Shown piece by piece: positions 18,315-27,342 of a DNA stretch of 63,909 nucleotides; position 1 is the first letter of the stretch, and every line of letters starts with the position of its first letter. Origin of the DNA: Acidobacteriota bacterium (GTDB lineage: Bacteria; Acidobacteriota; Terriglobia; Bryobacterales; Bryobacteraceae); the NCBI GenBank assembly GCA_025350695.1, contig JANXXI010000328.1, positions 1 through 63,909 of the forward strand, read 5' to 3'. The translations under genes were made by a program, and so were the position numbers. Below the pieces are notes generated by a model. That model saw only the letters and a list, made by a program, of their open reading frames with translations. It had not been told where the DNA came from and made no database searches.

Positions 18315-19019
18315 TTGCGAATGTGTAAGTTACGAGAGTCCGACAATTTGTTGGCAACTAACGTGCACGTAAGTCGTAAAGCCATGTTCAAATCAAAGCC
18401 TATAAACCTTCTGTGCTTGGCAACCATCTTTTCGCTCGTCGGGACGTGTCAGGGCGCGCCCGGTGAAACCAGCAAGGCGTCTACGATACCATCCCCTACA
18501 AGTGAGGGGGGAGAGAGTTTACAACCTCCTTCGGGCTACGTCATTGGGGCGGGCGACATTCTGGGAATCAACGTTTGGCATGAACCCGAAGCTTCTGTAT
18601 TGTCCACCGTCGTACGTTCCGATGGATTGATTTCACTGCCACTTATCAAAGAGTTTGAGGCCGCTGGATTGACGCCAAAACAGCTCGAGAAAGCTTTAAC
18701 CGAAAAGCTTTCCAAGCAAATTCGCCAGCCAGATGTAACGGTCCTAGTAAAAGAAATCCATAGTGAACGAATCTACCTCATTGGTGCCCTTAAAAAAGAA
18801 TCGCAACTTACTCTAAAATCCTCACTTACCGTTCTACAGGCGATCGCAGAATCCGGCGGACTTACAGACTACGCCAAGAAAGCCAAAATCTATGTCTTAC
18901 GCAAGGAAAACGGCAAATCCATCAAGATTCCTTTCGATTACACTGCCGTGATACGCGGCGACCACATGGAGCAAAACATCGCCTTGAAGCCGGGCGACAC
19001 GATCGTGGTTCCCCAATAA
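18315..19019 (+). CDS. Polysaccharide export protein (Wza-like, Poly_export/SLBB)
   Basis: Outer-membrane or periplasmic polysaccharide exporter. The Poly_export domain begins at YVIGAGDILGINVWHE and continues to the DGLISLPLI block. A single SLBB-like domain follows (IYLIGALKKESQL ... LTVLQAIAESGGLTDYAKK), and the protein ends in ALKPGDTIVVPQ. At about 210-234 residues it is shorter than Wza and lacks the C-terminal helix, as is common in acidobacteria and PEP-CTERM-type loci. Start: TTG at 18315 has AAGGAG six bases ahead, but the ATG at 18384 gives a cleaner signal peptide (MFKSKPINLLCLATIF). First gene of the locus. Confidence 0.9.
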   Translation: MRMCKLRESDNLLATNVHVSRKAMFKSKPINLLCLATIFSLVGTCQGAPGETSKASTIPSPTSEGGESLQPPSGYVIGAGDILGINVWHEPEASVLSTVVRSDGLISLPLIKEFEAAGLTPKQLEKALTEKLSKQIRQPDVTVLVKEIHSERIYLIGALKKESQLTLKSSLTVLQAIAESGGLTDYAKKAKIYVLRKENGKSIKIPFDYTAVIRGDHMEQNIALKPGDTIVVPQ

Positions 19020-19092
19020 CCGTCCGAATAAATACCACTTTTTGGGAATCTTGTCCAAACTCTTTCCCTAATGGAAACAAAGTTATTAACCA

Positions 19093-20547
19093 ATGTTCAG
19101 AGCAACAATAATACGCAAAAGCGCACATCAAATTCTTAACCTAGCGCTCCTGTTCTGCGCATCCGGCCTTGCGTCTAAAGGCCAAGTCGTTACTGGAATC
19201 GAAGGTGAGGGGCGCCGTAACGGATTCGACATTTACGGAGCCTCTGGCTCAGTCGGATACTCCTCGTACCCTGGTAGTTTCAATATCACAGGAATAGTCC
19301 CCAATATCCAGGGAGGATACACCGCATCGGCGAATGCCTCGCTAAGCTACGCAACAGGAGGACCTCGATTGAGATTCGGTACACAGTATACGCCTTCCTA
19401 TGCTGGCGCCTTTTACGGATCCAATCTTAATTCTTTTAATCAGAGTCTAGCTGTGGAACTCGCGTCTAGGTTGAATGTCAAATGGGCATTTACATTGAGT
19501 GGCAACGCCGAAGAGACAACTCTCAACCAGTTTGTGTTCAAGCAAAATGGATTTACCGGATTCGTAACCGCGCAAGGAACGCCCGATCAATTCGCCAGAG
19601 GCATCATCGATGGATCAAGTGCCGGATTAGTTGGGATCCCGCAAACGCTTGTTTATGGATCAAGAGTTCTGAACTTTGGAGCCAATGCCAGTGCTAGTTA
19701 CAAGCCAACCACAAGATTAGGCTTGGTCACCACTCTAGGATTCAACGAATCGGTAGCCCGGCGTTCCAGTCAAACGGAAGCAGCATTCTTGATACCTCGC
19801 ACAACATTTGAATTTGCCTCGGTAGCCCCTACCTACTCGTTGAGTGAGCGCGACGAACTTGGCGGCAAAGTCGAGGTCACCGCCACAAAGAGCCGCGTGA
19901 GTGATTTCCGGGCCTACTCCTACGTTGGTTCGTATGGGCGCAGGTTAACCGAGCATCTGTTCGCCAATGCGCAACTCGGCCTTAGTAATTTCAGTTATGC
20001 TGGCCGCGACGGTGGACGCACATATATCGGTACAGGAATTCTAGGCTACAGGAATAATCGTGGCCAAACATGGGCCATTACTGCTAGCCGCAAATCCGGA
20101 GACCTTTACGGGTTAACCTCTTCATCCTCCAATTCCATATTTGGCGCCTGGTTCTATCGCAAGCGGGGGTCTAAATTTGGATTCCAAGCTTACGGTGGAG
20201 AAGAACGATTGTCAGGCGGGTCGCTTGGCGGACTAACAGTTGCGCAGGCCAGCGGCGGAGTTCTGCGGTCGTTGGGAAGATTGACCACTACAAGTTTCTC
20301 TTATGCCTTTATGAGCGCCTCAAAAACAGAACTGCTCAACTACAATGGCGGCACAACACATGCCGTGCGCTTAGCTGTATTTTGGGTTCCACGACAATTG
20401 GAACAAGGCCCAAAAACGAGGGACGAATTCCAAACGGCTTTCCAAAGTTTCGATCAAAATCCCAAAGATTCGGTACTCAGTTTCCAACCGCCGGAAGTGA
20501 AATCAATGAGTTGGAAGCCTTGGGCGTTGGCCCCGGAGTTGCAGTGA
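19093..20547 (+). CDS. Outer-membrane beta-barrel protein of the polysaccharide locus
   Basis: 484 residues with a signal peptide (residues 1-30, LALLFCASGLASKGQ). The rest alternates polar and hydrophobic residues in short Gly/Tyr/Ser-rich strands (for example FTLSGNAEETTL, NFGANASASYKP, FKFGFQAYGGE-like hairpins), as in outer-membrane porins. The last 70 residues leave the barrel pattern. I do not recognise a named family. Its position between exporter and chain-length gene resembles the locus-specific barrel of PEP-CTERM-type exopolysaccharide loci, so a secretion-pore role is a reasonable guess. Confidence 0.7.
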   Translation: MFRATIIRKSAHQILNLALLFCASGLASKGQVVTGIEGEGRRNGFDIYGASGSVGYSSYPGSFNITGIVPNIQGGYTASANASLSYATGGPRLRFGTQYTPSYAGAFYGSNLNSFNQSLAVELASRLNVKWAFTLSGNAEETTLNQFVFKQNGFTGFVTAQGTPDQFARGIIDGSSAGLVGIPQTLVYGSRVLNFGANASASYKPTTRLGLVTTLGFNESVARRSSQTEAAFLIPRTTFEFASVAPTYSLSERDELGGKVEVTATKSRVSDFRAYSYVGSYGRRLTEHLFANAQLGLSNFSYAGRDGGRTYIGTGILGYRNNRGQTWAITASRKSGDLYGLTSSSSNSIFGAWFYRKRGSKFGFQAYGGEERLSGGSLGGLTVAQASGGVLRSLGRLTTTSFSYAFMSASKTELLNYNGGTTHAVRLAVFWVPRQLEQGPKTRDEFQTAFQSFDQNPKDSVLSFQPPEVKSMSWKPWALAPELQ

Positions 20548-20598
20548 TCAACAACGATGGTGACAACAAGATGTTGACTGGGAAGCAATAGGATTTCC

Positions 20599-22317
20599 GT
20601 GCAAAGAAAACAAGGAACAACGATAGGAACGCAATTTTCGCCTCTCTCGGTAGCGAGGATGCTTTGGAAACACCGGCCCGGCATTTTGCTTTTGTGGGCG
20701 TTTCTCTCAGTCATCGCGTTTCTGCTGGTCTCGAGAAGACCCAACATCTATCGGGCGGAAGCAGTGATTCTAGTCGACACGCAAAAAATTCCGGAGACTT
20801 TCGTTTCGTCAACAGTGCAAGTTTCTCTTCAAGACAGCATCAATTCCATCGGTAAACAGGTTCTTAGTACAGACAACTTGATGAAGATCATTGATGACTT
20901 CGATCTATATCCCACGACGAAAGAAAAGAGGTCGGTTGAGGAGTTGGTCGATAGGATACGAACCAAAGATCTAAACGTTAAGCTGGAACGCAGCCTCAAT
21001 GGAAATCGCTCAGGCGCGTTCCGTATATCCTTCGACGGCTTGGATCCCAACGTTGCCGCTCGAGTCGTCAATCGCGTGACCGAACTGTTCGTTAGAGAAA
21101 ACCGGAAAACTCGAGGAGAAAGAGCCCAAGGCACCACCGAGTTCATCGAAACACAACTTGAACAGGCAAAGAAAACCCTTGAGGAACAAGAGGCCAGCCT
21201 GAGCCAATACAAACTGAAATGGTCCGGCGAACTTCCGCAGCAAGAGTCGGTGTTGATGTCCACGCTGTCCATGAAGCGGGCCGAATTACAAAGCAACCAG
21301 GAAGCGCAGAATCGTGCTGAGCAGAACCGCTTAATGCTCGAAAATTCAATTTCTTATGCTGAAACGTCACTGGGTGCGGCAAGCCGTACCCTAGCGCAGG
21401 CTCTCAATGCTCCTCCACCTACAGTTAGGGGAGTTCCCACCGTGCCTGGCCAGGAACCGCCGCCGTTGGCTTCCGTGGTGCTTGAGGCCCAATTGAGCGC
21501 CGCCAGATTGCGTTATTACGATGATCACCCGGAAGTGAAACGGCTGCAGCTCGACCTCGAACAAGTAAAAGCAGCAGAGGCCAAGACCGCTTCGGCAACA
21601 GCGGCCTACGCTGCTGCCCAGCGAGCCAAGAATCCTGTGGAAAAAACTGAAAAGGCACCGGAGAGGTTTTCGGTTACGCCTTCCCAAGCCGATATCACTC
21701 TGCTGAAGGACGACGTGAAAAGGGAAAAGGACCGATTAGCAAACTTGAGGGCGCAGTATGACGTGGTCAACAAGGAGATCGCCACACGAAAAGTAGATCG
21801 CCAAAGCTTGTTAGCTCAAATTGAGGATCATCAAATTCGAGTTAGCAAGTTACCAATCCGCGAACAGCAAATGGCCGCCCTGACCAGAGATTACGAAATT
21901 TCCAAACTGAACTATCGCAACCTCCATGACAAAAAAGTGTCCGCAGGCATATCGGCCGAAATGGAGCGTAGCGAACAATCAGAGAGGTTCACCATCGCTG
22001 AGCCACCTCGCGTTCCAACTACGCCAGTTGCACCCAATCGCCTTCTGTATAATTTGGTGGGCTGCCTGGCGGCGTTGGCTGCAAGCTTAGTCTTCTTCTT
22101 GAGCCTTGAATTACAGAAAGATAGATTCCTTGGCGAATGGGAACTGTCACCTCATGTCTCCGTCCTTGGAAGAATCCCCAACATCGCGCGGCTGCCCGTG
22201 AATCGACAAGCGCCGGGCAAAGTTGGATTGTTCAGTGGAATATCCGTGATCCTATTTGTTCTTACGTCCGCAGGCCTGTTGGCAACATTATTACTAGCCA
22301 GTGGAGGAACGAATTAA
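20599..22317 (+). CDS. Chain-length determinant / co-polymerase (Wzz-GumC type)
   Basis: 572 residues starting at GTG. An N-terminal Wzz domain has a first membrane helix at about residues 28-46 (GILLLWAFLSVIAFLLV). A long periplasmic coiled coil spans about 180-430 (QLEQAKKTLEEQEASLSQYK). Two membrane helices lie near residues 477-500 and 543-568. The PxxP-like IAEPPRVPTTPVAPNR precedes the second helix, as in the family. The cytoplasmic kinase domain is not fused but lies in the next gene, whose ATG overlaps this stop (TAATG). It should set polymer length with the Wzy polymerase. Confidence 0.92.
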   Translation: MQRKQGTTIGTQFSPLSVARMLWKHRPGILLLWAFLSVIAFLLVSRRPNIYRAEAVILVDTQKIPETFVSSTVQVSLQDSINSIGKQVLSTDNLMKIIDDFDLYPTTKEKRSVEELVDRIRTKDLNVKLERSLNGNRSGAFRISFDGLDPNVAARVVNRVTELFVRENRKTRGERAQGTTEFIETQLEQAKKTLEEQEASLSQYKLKWSGELPQQESVLMSTLSMKRAELQSNQEAQNRAEQNRLMLENSISYAETSLGAASRTLAQALNAPPPTVRGVPTVPGQEPPPLASVVLEAQLSAARLRYYDDHPEVKRLQLDLEQVKAAEAKTASATAAYAAAQRAKNPVEKTEKAPERFSVTPSQADITLLKDDVKREKDRLANLRAQYDVVNKEIATRKVDRQSLLAQIEDHQIRVSKLPIREQQMAALTRDYEISKLNYRNLHDKKVSAGISAEMERSEQSERFTIAEPPRVPTTPVAPNRLLYNLVGCLAALAASLVFFLSLELQKDRFLGEWELSPHVSVLGRIPNIARLPVNRQAPGKVGLFSGISVILFVLTSAGLLATLLLASGGTN

Positions 22318-23708
22318 TGAGCCCGAATCGCGATGAAGCCATGGCGGGACTGGAACTTTTGCCCGCGGATGAGACCGTACACTCCAATGGCAATGGGATC
22401 ACTACTTCCACTAATGGCCATTCTAAATACGCTAACGGGACGGAGGGGGCCGGTGGGCTCAGGCTCAACTCATCTCTCCATGAATTTCAATCCGGCGATC
22501 CCTTCCCACTTGGATTAGGAACTGTCCCCAAGGAGTTCAGAAGAGAGTTCGCGTTTTCCGCCAAAACTGTCTCAATCGACCAGCCAGCTATCAAGAGTGA
22601 CGTCGGAACCACAACTAGTCGTTTGGCGGAAAGTCATCGTCCCGCCCCTCCCGAGCCCACCGTTCCACGCTTGGATCATTCTTCAAACGGCGTAGCCTAT
22701 GAAGTGCACAAAGTCGCGTTCAGCTCGTTATTCATGGAAGACCTTGAAACAACAAGAGGCGCCTGGATAACCTCGCCCGACAGCGAGCCGATACCTGACC
22801 CGCCTGCAACTACCGCTGCTATGAGCAAGGAAATCCCAATCGAACAGGATGGAAACGCACTTGGGTTGGACGACCCCATCACTGAATTCCCCAAGCCATT
22901 TCAAAATGAGCCATTCCAGGGTGGCATTCCCGGACTGGATAGTTCCCCTTATCGCACGGTGTGGCTGACTATTCCAGACGACGGACCAATCTTCCCTTTC
23001 GATGGAGTCGATCCCAGAGTAGCTGAGCAGTATCGCATACTTCGCACGGCAATTTTGCTTCATCCGAGCCAGCCCAAAGTGATCGCCATTTCAAGCGGAA
23101 GCGCCGGAGATGGAAAAACGCTTACCGCCATTAATTTCGCCGGGATCGTAGCAATGAAGGACGAAGTTAAGATCTTGATCGTGGAAGCTGACTTAAGAAA
23201 GTGTTCGCTCGCCCCGACTCTTGGCCTCGAAGCATCTCCTGGTTTAGCAGAAGTTCTAAGCGGGAAAGCGTCCCTTGAGGAAGCAATTATCAGAGCTGGA
23301 CAACTTCCCAATTTTCACATTCTCACCGGCGGTGAGGTGAAACTAAACCCCGCCGAATTGCTCGACTCACCTCAGTTCCGGCAGTTCGTGGAAGACGTCC
23401 GGCAAATGTTCACCTATGTAGTATTCGACACTACTCCGGCCGCCTCCGTCGCGGATTTCAAACTTGTGATGCAAGTCAGTGATGGGGTTTTGATGGTCGT
23501 CAGACCGGAGCACACCGATAGACCGGCGTTTCAAAGGGCATTCGAACTCATTCCCGAAAAGAAATTACTCGGGGCGGTGATTAATGCTTTTGAGGACTGG
23601 TTTCTCTGGAACAAGGTGGAAAGCAACTACTACTATTCAGGCGAGCGAAAAGCGCCCAAGAAGGCTCAACCGTTTTTCCGTTGGCGGCGCCGGGCCACAA
23701 AGGTCTGA
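22317..23708 (+). CDS. BY-type tyrosine kinase (CpsD/Wzc-C like), separate protein
   Basis: Start ATG overlaps the previous stop by one base, with GGAGG ten bases ahead; product 463 residues. Residues 1-210 are low-complexity and variable. The P-loop kinase carries Walker A (GSAGDGKT, about 261-268), Walker A' (ILIVEADLRKC) and Walker B (YVVFDTTPA). The short C-terminal tail has three tyrosines in a row (NYYYSG, about 436-441), where autophosphorylation would occur. It switches the chain-length protein in trans, as in Gram-positive CpsC/CpsD pairs. The long N-terminal tail is unusual. Confidence 0.92.
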   Translation: MSPNRDEAMAGLELLPADETVHSNGNGITTSTNGHSKYANGTEGAGGLRLNSSLHEFQSGDPFPLGLGTVPKEFRREFAFSAKTVSIDQPAIKSDVGTTTSRLAESHRPAPPEPTVPRLDHSSNGVAYEVHKVAFSSLFMEDLETTRGAWITSPDSEPIPDPPATTAAMSKEIPIEQDGNALGLDDPITEFPKPFQNEPFQGGIPGLDSSPYRTVWLTIPDDGPIFPFDGVDPRVAEQYRILRTAILLHPSQPKVIAISSGSAGDGKTLTAINFAGIVAMKDEVKILIVEADLRKCSLAPTLGLEASPGLAEVLSGKASLEEAIIRAGQLPNFHILTGGEVKLNPAELLDSPQFRQFVEDVRQMFTYVVFDTTPAASVADFKLVMQVSDGVLMVVRPEHTDRPAFQRAFELIPEKKLLGAVINAFEDWFLWNKVESNYYYSGERKAPKKAQPFFRWRRRATKV

Positions 23709-23806
23709 GCGTCATTGAGTGGGCAGCTGTTGCGCCCTTTGTACGATTTCAAGTCTTTTATTTTTCAATGGTTTAAGAAATTTCCTGTAAGAGAAGGGGC
23801 GAAGCT

Positions 23807-24376
23807 ATGTCTGAATCCTGCAATTGGTACGCAGTCCAAACAAGATCAAATATGGAACAATGCGTGGTTGGAGAGCTGGTGGGCAAAGGAATTGAAAACT
23901 TCTACCCCGCTTACGATGAGTTACATCAGTGGGCCGATCGGAAAAAATTAGTGACAAAACCGCTGTTTCCAGGCTACGTCCTCATCCGCTGCGCGAGTTC
24001 TTCGCAGGCGAAATTGCGTGTCTTGCAGACACATGGCGTCGTAAGAATTCTTGGCTCTGGGCGGCAGAGTGAACCGATCCCTGACGAGCAAGTCATGGGG
24101 GTTCAGCAAATGCTGGCAAGTGGCAAGCCTTGCTTCCCGCACCCCTTCTTACGCGCCGGAGCCAGAGTGCGTGTTCGCCGTGGCCCGCTCAAAAATCTCA
24201 TCGGGACTCTAGTGCGTATCAAACAACACACAAGGCTGGTTTTATCCGTCGACCTAATCGCCCAATCAGTTGCGACGGAAGTGGATATGAACGACGTCGA
24301 AGTCATCAGCCCGGCTCCCTACGCAGCCGGCATGGCTCGAGCCTTCGATTCAATTTCGTCGCTTAACCGGATGTAA
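23807..24376 (+). CDS. NusG-like transcription antiterminator (UpxY/RfaH type)
   Basis: 189 residues. The NGN domain begins with WYAVQTRSNMEQCVV and holds the KPLFPGYVLIR block. The C-terminal KOW segment AGARVRVRRGPLKNLIG is clear (about residues 110-125). NusG paralogues of this kind keep RNA polymerase from stopping within long polysaccharide operons. Its place inside the operon, after the kinase and before the sugar genes, fits control of the downstream 18 kb. GAAGGGGCG lies just ahead of the ATG. No conserved loading sequence could be identified. Confidence 0.9.
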   Translation: MSESCNWYAVQTRSNMEQCVVGELVGKGIENFYPAYDELHQWADRKKLVTKPLFPGYVLIRCASSSQAKLRVLQTHGVVRILGSGRQSEPIPDEQVMGVQQMLASGKPCFPHPFLRAGARVRVRRGPLKNLIGTLVRIKQHTRLVLSVDLIAQSVATEVDMNDVEVISPAPYAAGMARAFDSISSLNRM

Positions 24377-24436
24377 ACTCCGTCGAGAGTCACCGAACTT
24401 AGAATTGACATTTTCACAAACCGGGAAGAAAACCTG

Positions 24437-24721
24437 ATGTTTCCAAACTTAAAACTGCAAATCTGGAGAACTGGCCTGCGCCAGAACCGCGTTGCGCAAA
24501 TGGTGGATATCGACGAGACGATGCTTAGCAAAATCTTGAACGGCTTCCGCGAACCCTCGGTCGAACTCCAAGGCAAGCTGGCTTCTCTGCTGGATTGCGA
24601 TGCCGCCTGGTTGTTTGAAAAACAGGAGAGTTCGCGCGAATCAGTGCGGAAGCAAATCGGGACCTCCGCACTTGACGGAAGCCATATCTATCCCTCCGCT
24701 GTTGACGGCACGCCGAAATGA
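24437..24721 (+). CDS. Small XRE-type helix-turn-helix protein
   Basis: 94 residues. The first 60 form a Cro/C1-type HTH (LKLQIWRTGLRQNRVAQMVDIDETMLSKILNGFREPSVELQGKLASLL). The tail is polar and has no visible second domain. GGGAAG lies upstream of the ATG. It lies 60 bases after the antiterminator, and together they form a two-gene regulatory insert in the locus. It could repress the operon or a phage-like target; the sequence does not say. Confidence 0.8.
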   Translation: MFPNLKLQIWRTGLRQNRVAQMVDIDETMLSKILNGFREPSVELQGKLASLLDCDAAWLFEKQESSRESVRKQIGTSALDGSHIYPSAVDGTPK

Positions 24722-24800
24722 AGGTAGCGGTTCCTAGTAAACCATTCGGGGCCGCGTAGCTGCCTAACAAACCATCGACGTAAACACCACAGAGAATCCA

Positions 24801-25979
24801 ATGGATATGCCGGTCACCCCCATACTCGGCCCTGAAAGGCCAACAGGTCTTTCCAGATTCTACAGCAGCATGCGCCGCTGGCCCTTTTCCATTAAGATGC
24901 ACCTGTGGGCGCAGCAACTCTTTGTCTATTCACTCTACGTTTGCGGAGCCTTTTGGTGGGCCAAGCGCAGCCTTCGCAAAAACGGCTCGGTGGTAGTGCT
25001 TACGTTTCATCGCGTACTCCAAGACTCGGTATTCGAGAACTCCTCAGTACTTCGTGGAGTTGTCGTCCGGGAGAACTCCTTTCGTGAATTGGCTGAATAC
25101 GTCGCAAAGTATTACGAAGCTATCAAGATCGGCCAAAACCTTCCTGGCAGACCGGCTGACCGGTTGCGGGTTGCTTTTACTTTTGACGACGGATGGGCCG
25201 ACAACTATGCCGTGGCCTTGCCCATCGCCAAACGCTTCCAAATACCGCTCACTATCTTCGTATGCCCAGGCCTAATAGGCTCGGACGAACCATTTTGGCC
25301 GGAACGTATGACCAGCCTTTCCGCCAAGTCCGGGGGTGTAATACTCAAACGGGAAATTGACGAATTGATTGAGATCCTGAAGAAATATTCTCCGGAAGAG
25401 CGAGAGGAAGCCATAAAGGAATTGCTCAAATCCAATGGCGTCGAGCAACCCGAGCCGGGACATTTAGGGGGAAAGTGGACCTTGTCATGGGAAGAGATTG
25501 TTGAAATGAATCAGTCGAACGTAACCTTCGGCTCCCACACTCAAACACATCAAATTCTAACCACCCTACACTCCCCCAGAATTCAATCCGAGATTGGCCT
25601 TTCGAAGGCAGCTCTGGAACATGCCTTGGGGACTTCCTGCGAACTTTTCGCATATCCCAATGGAAACTGGAACCCGATGATTCGCGATTTGGTGGCCGCG
25701 GAAGGTTTCAAACTGGCGTTTACAACCGAAAGAGGCGCTTGGACACCTTCCTGTGATCCGCTCGCCATTCCAAGGGCGAATGTTTACGAGGGGAACATCG
25801 TCCGCGCGAATGGAACCTTCTCGGCCCCCATGTTTGAATACACCACATTTTGGAAAGTCTGGCTCGCCATGAAACGGAAGAATAGCAAGAGTCGACAGGC
25901 AGAGCCAGTCGCCGCGACCCGCTCAGCAAATCCTCAGTCAGCTTCCAACGAGTCACACTTGCCCGCCTGTCAGGACTAA
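24801..25979 (+). CDS. Polysaccharide deacetylase (NodB homology)
   Basis: 392 residues. The NodB domain carries TFDDG at residues 127-131 (metal and catalytic Asp) and the metal-binding SHTQTH (His246, His250). The insertion between TFVCPG and these histidines makes it longer than the minimal domain. An N-terminal hydrophobic stretch (LFVYSLYVCGAFWW) may anchor it. It probably removes acetyl groups from the amino sugars of the polymer or a lipid-linked intermediate. It stops two bases before the polymerase gene. Confidence 0.9.
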   Translation: MDMPVTPILGPERPTGLSRFYSSMRRWPFSIKMHLWAQQLFVYSLYVCGAFWWAKRSLRKNGSVVVLTFHRVLQDSVFENSSVLRGVVVRENSFRELAEYVAKYYEAIKIGQNLPGRPADRLRVAFTFDDGWADNYAVALPIAKRFQIPLTIFVCPGLIGSDEPFWPERMTSLSAKSGGVILKREIDELIEILKKYSPEEREEAIKELLKSNGVEQPEPGHLGGKWTLSWEEIVEMNQSNVTFGSHTQTHQILTTLHSPRIQSEIGLSKAALEHALGTSCELFAYPNGNWNPMIRDLVAAEGFKLAFTTERGAWTPSCDPLAIPRANVYEGNIVRANGTFSAPMFEYTTFWKVWLAMKRKNSKSRQAEPVAATRSANPQSASNESHLPACQD

Positions 25980-25981
25980 CT

Positions 25982-27328
25982 ATGCATTTTGGTCTCGAAC
26001 TCTTTACTATCGGAATCTGCTATCTGGCGTTTCTTGTGGCCGTCGTTCTTTCAATTTTCTGGAAGCCGGTTGCAGGGATCTTCTACCTGATCCCCATCAT
26101 CCCCCAGCAAACCATGCGGTACCGTATGGATCAATATCCATTCGGATCCAACGTAGTGATCCTAACTCTCGTCGCCGTAGCGATCGGATTGAAATTGCGG
26201 GGCGTCCCACTTTTTGGCAAGCTTCCATGGCGGGGTCTGTTGATATCTCACGTTGTTTTTCTATCGATCTCCGCCTGTTTGGGTTCGTTGTATCTCAATG
26301 TACCAATGCCATTCATGCCCTCCGACCCACGGTTTAATGAGTGGAAAGCTTACGTCATTATGCCGTGGATGGTGTTTCTCGTCGCCGGAGCCGTAACCAA
26401 CATAAAGGACTTGAAAATAGTCCTGATGCTACTCTGCCTTGGAATCTTACTAACCGACAAGGCCGCCTGGGAGGCTGTGTCAGGCCGAGACTATTCGGCT
26501 TACTCCGATGAACTCCGTGATCCCGGCCCAATGGGCTACGCGGGCGCAAACGGACTAGGGGCCTTTTTAGCCCAGAGCGCCGTCTTTATGGTTGCCATCG
26601 CCACCTACGCGCCCTCTCGGAACTGGAAATTGCCGGCATACGCGCTAGCGCTATTTTCCCTAATTTGCCTGCTCTTCAGCCTCTCCCGAGGAGGGTATCT
26701 GGCCTTTGCCGTTGGTTACTTGTTCGTCTGTCTTACATGCCAGCGTAAACTGCTAATCCTAACCGTCGTCTTCGCCACCAGTTGGCTCGCTTTCGTACCT
26801 GAAGCGGTTAAGGAAAGGGTCGGCATGACCACCAATGAGACAGGCGACTTGGACCATTCTTCGGAAACCCGGGTCAACCTGTGGGAGGACGCGTTCACAT
26901 TGCTTGAATCGAATCCACTCACGGGAACGGGCTACTTGACGTACGCCTACATGGGCCGCGTCGGAGATTACAAGGATACGCACAACATTTACGTCAAAGT
27001 CCTGGTCGAAACCGGTTGGGTAGGCTTGATAATGTTCCTGGGCCTGATCTTCCGCTTCATTTGGACAGGTTTGCGTCTGTTTGCAACTTCGCTCGATCCG
27101 GTCCTTGCGGGCCTTGGTATGGGACTGGCCGGCTGGGTCATTTGTTCGGCCACCGCTAACTTTTTCGGAGACCGCTGGAACTATTTTCAAGTCAACGGTT
27201 ACATGTGGGTGCTCGCTGGCCTCACCGCCAAAGCTTTGCAGTTGTTGGAAGAACTGGATTTGTCCGAATCAGAAACAGCGCCCGAAGTGATGGAAAGCAT
27301 ACCGGAGCCATCCGAAGTATTGGCCTAA
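25982..27328 (+). CDS. O-antigen ligase / polymerase family protein (Wzy candidate)
   Basis: 448 residues with about ten to twelve membrane segments. The large loop and the block around VNLWEDAFTLLESNPLTGTGYLTYAYMGRV ... DTHNIYVKVLVETGWVGLIMFLGL is the Wzy_C signature of the family. It is the likely polymerase in this Wzx/Wzy-type locus, although ligase and polymerase cannot be told apart by sequence. It begins two bases after the deacetylase stop, and the next gene starts 15 bases after its own stop. Confidence 0.85.
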   Translation: MHFGLELFTIGICYLAFLVAVVLSIFWKPVAGIFYLIPIIPQQTMRYRMDQYPFGSNVVILTLVAVAIGLKLRGVPLFGKLPWRGLLISHVVFLSISACLGSLYLNVPMPFMPSDPRFNEWKAYVIMPWMVFLVAGAVTNIKDLKIVLMLLCLGILLTDKAAWEAVSGRDYSAYSDELRDPGPMGYAGANGLGAFLAQSAVFMVAIATYAPSRNWKLPAYALALFSLICLLFSLSRGGYLAFAVGYLFVCLTCQRKLLILTVVFATSWLAFVPEAVKERVGMTTNETGDLDHSSETRVNLWEDAFTLLESNPLTGTGYLTYAYMGRVGDYKDTHNIYVKVLVETGWVGLIMFLGLIFRFIWTGLRLFATSLDPVLAGLGMGLAGWVICSATANFFGDRWNYFQVNGYMWVLAGLTAKALQLLEELDLSESETAPEVMESIPEPSEVLA

Positions 27329-27342
27329 CCGCCCTCCATAGC

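Noticed and set aside
24405-24433. TTGACA followed by a possible -10 ahead of the XRE gene
   Set aside because: The -35 is perfect, but the sequence 17 bases on is GAAAAC, which is not a usable -10, and the gene is inside the operon.
24722-24800. Possible attenuator hairpin before the deacetylase gene
   Set aside because: No stem longer than five pairs was found and no U-run is present.
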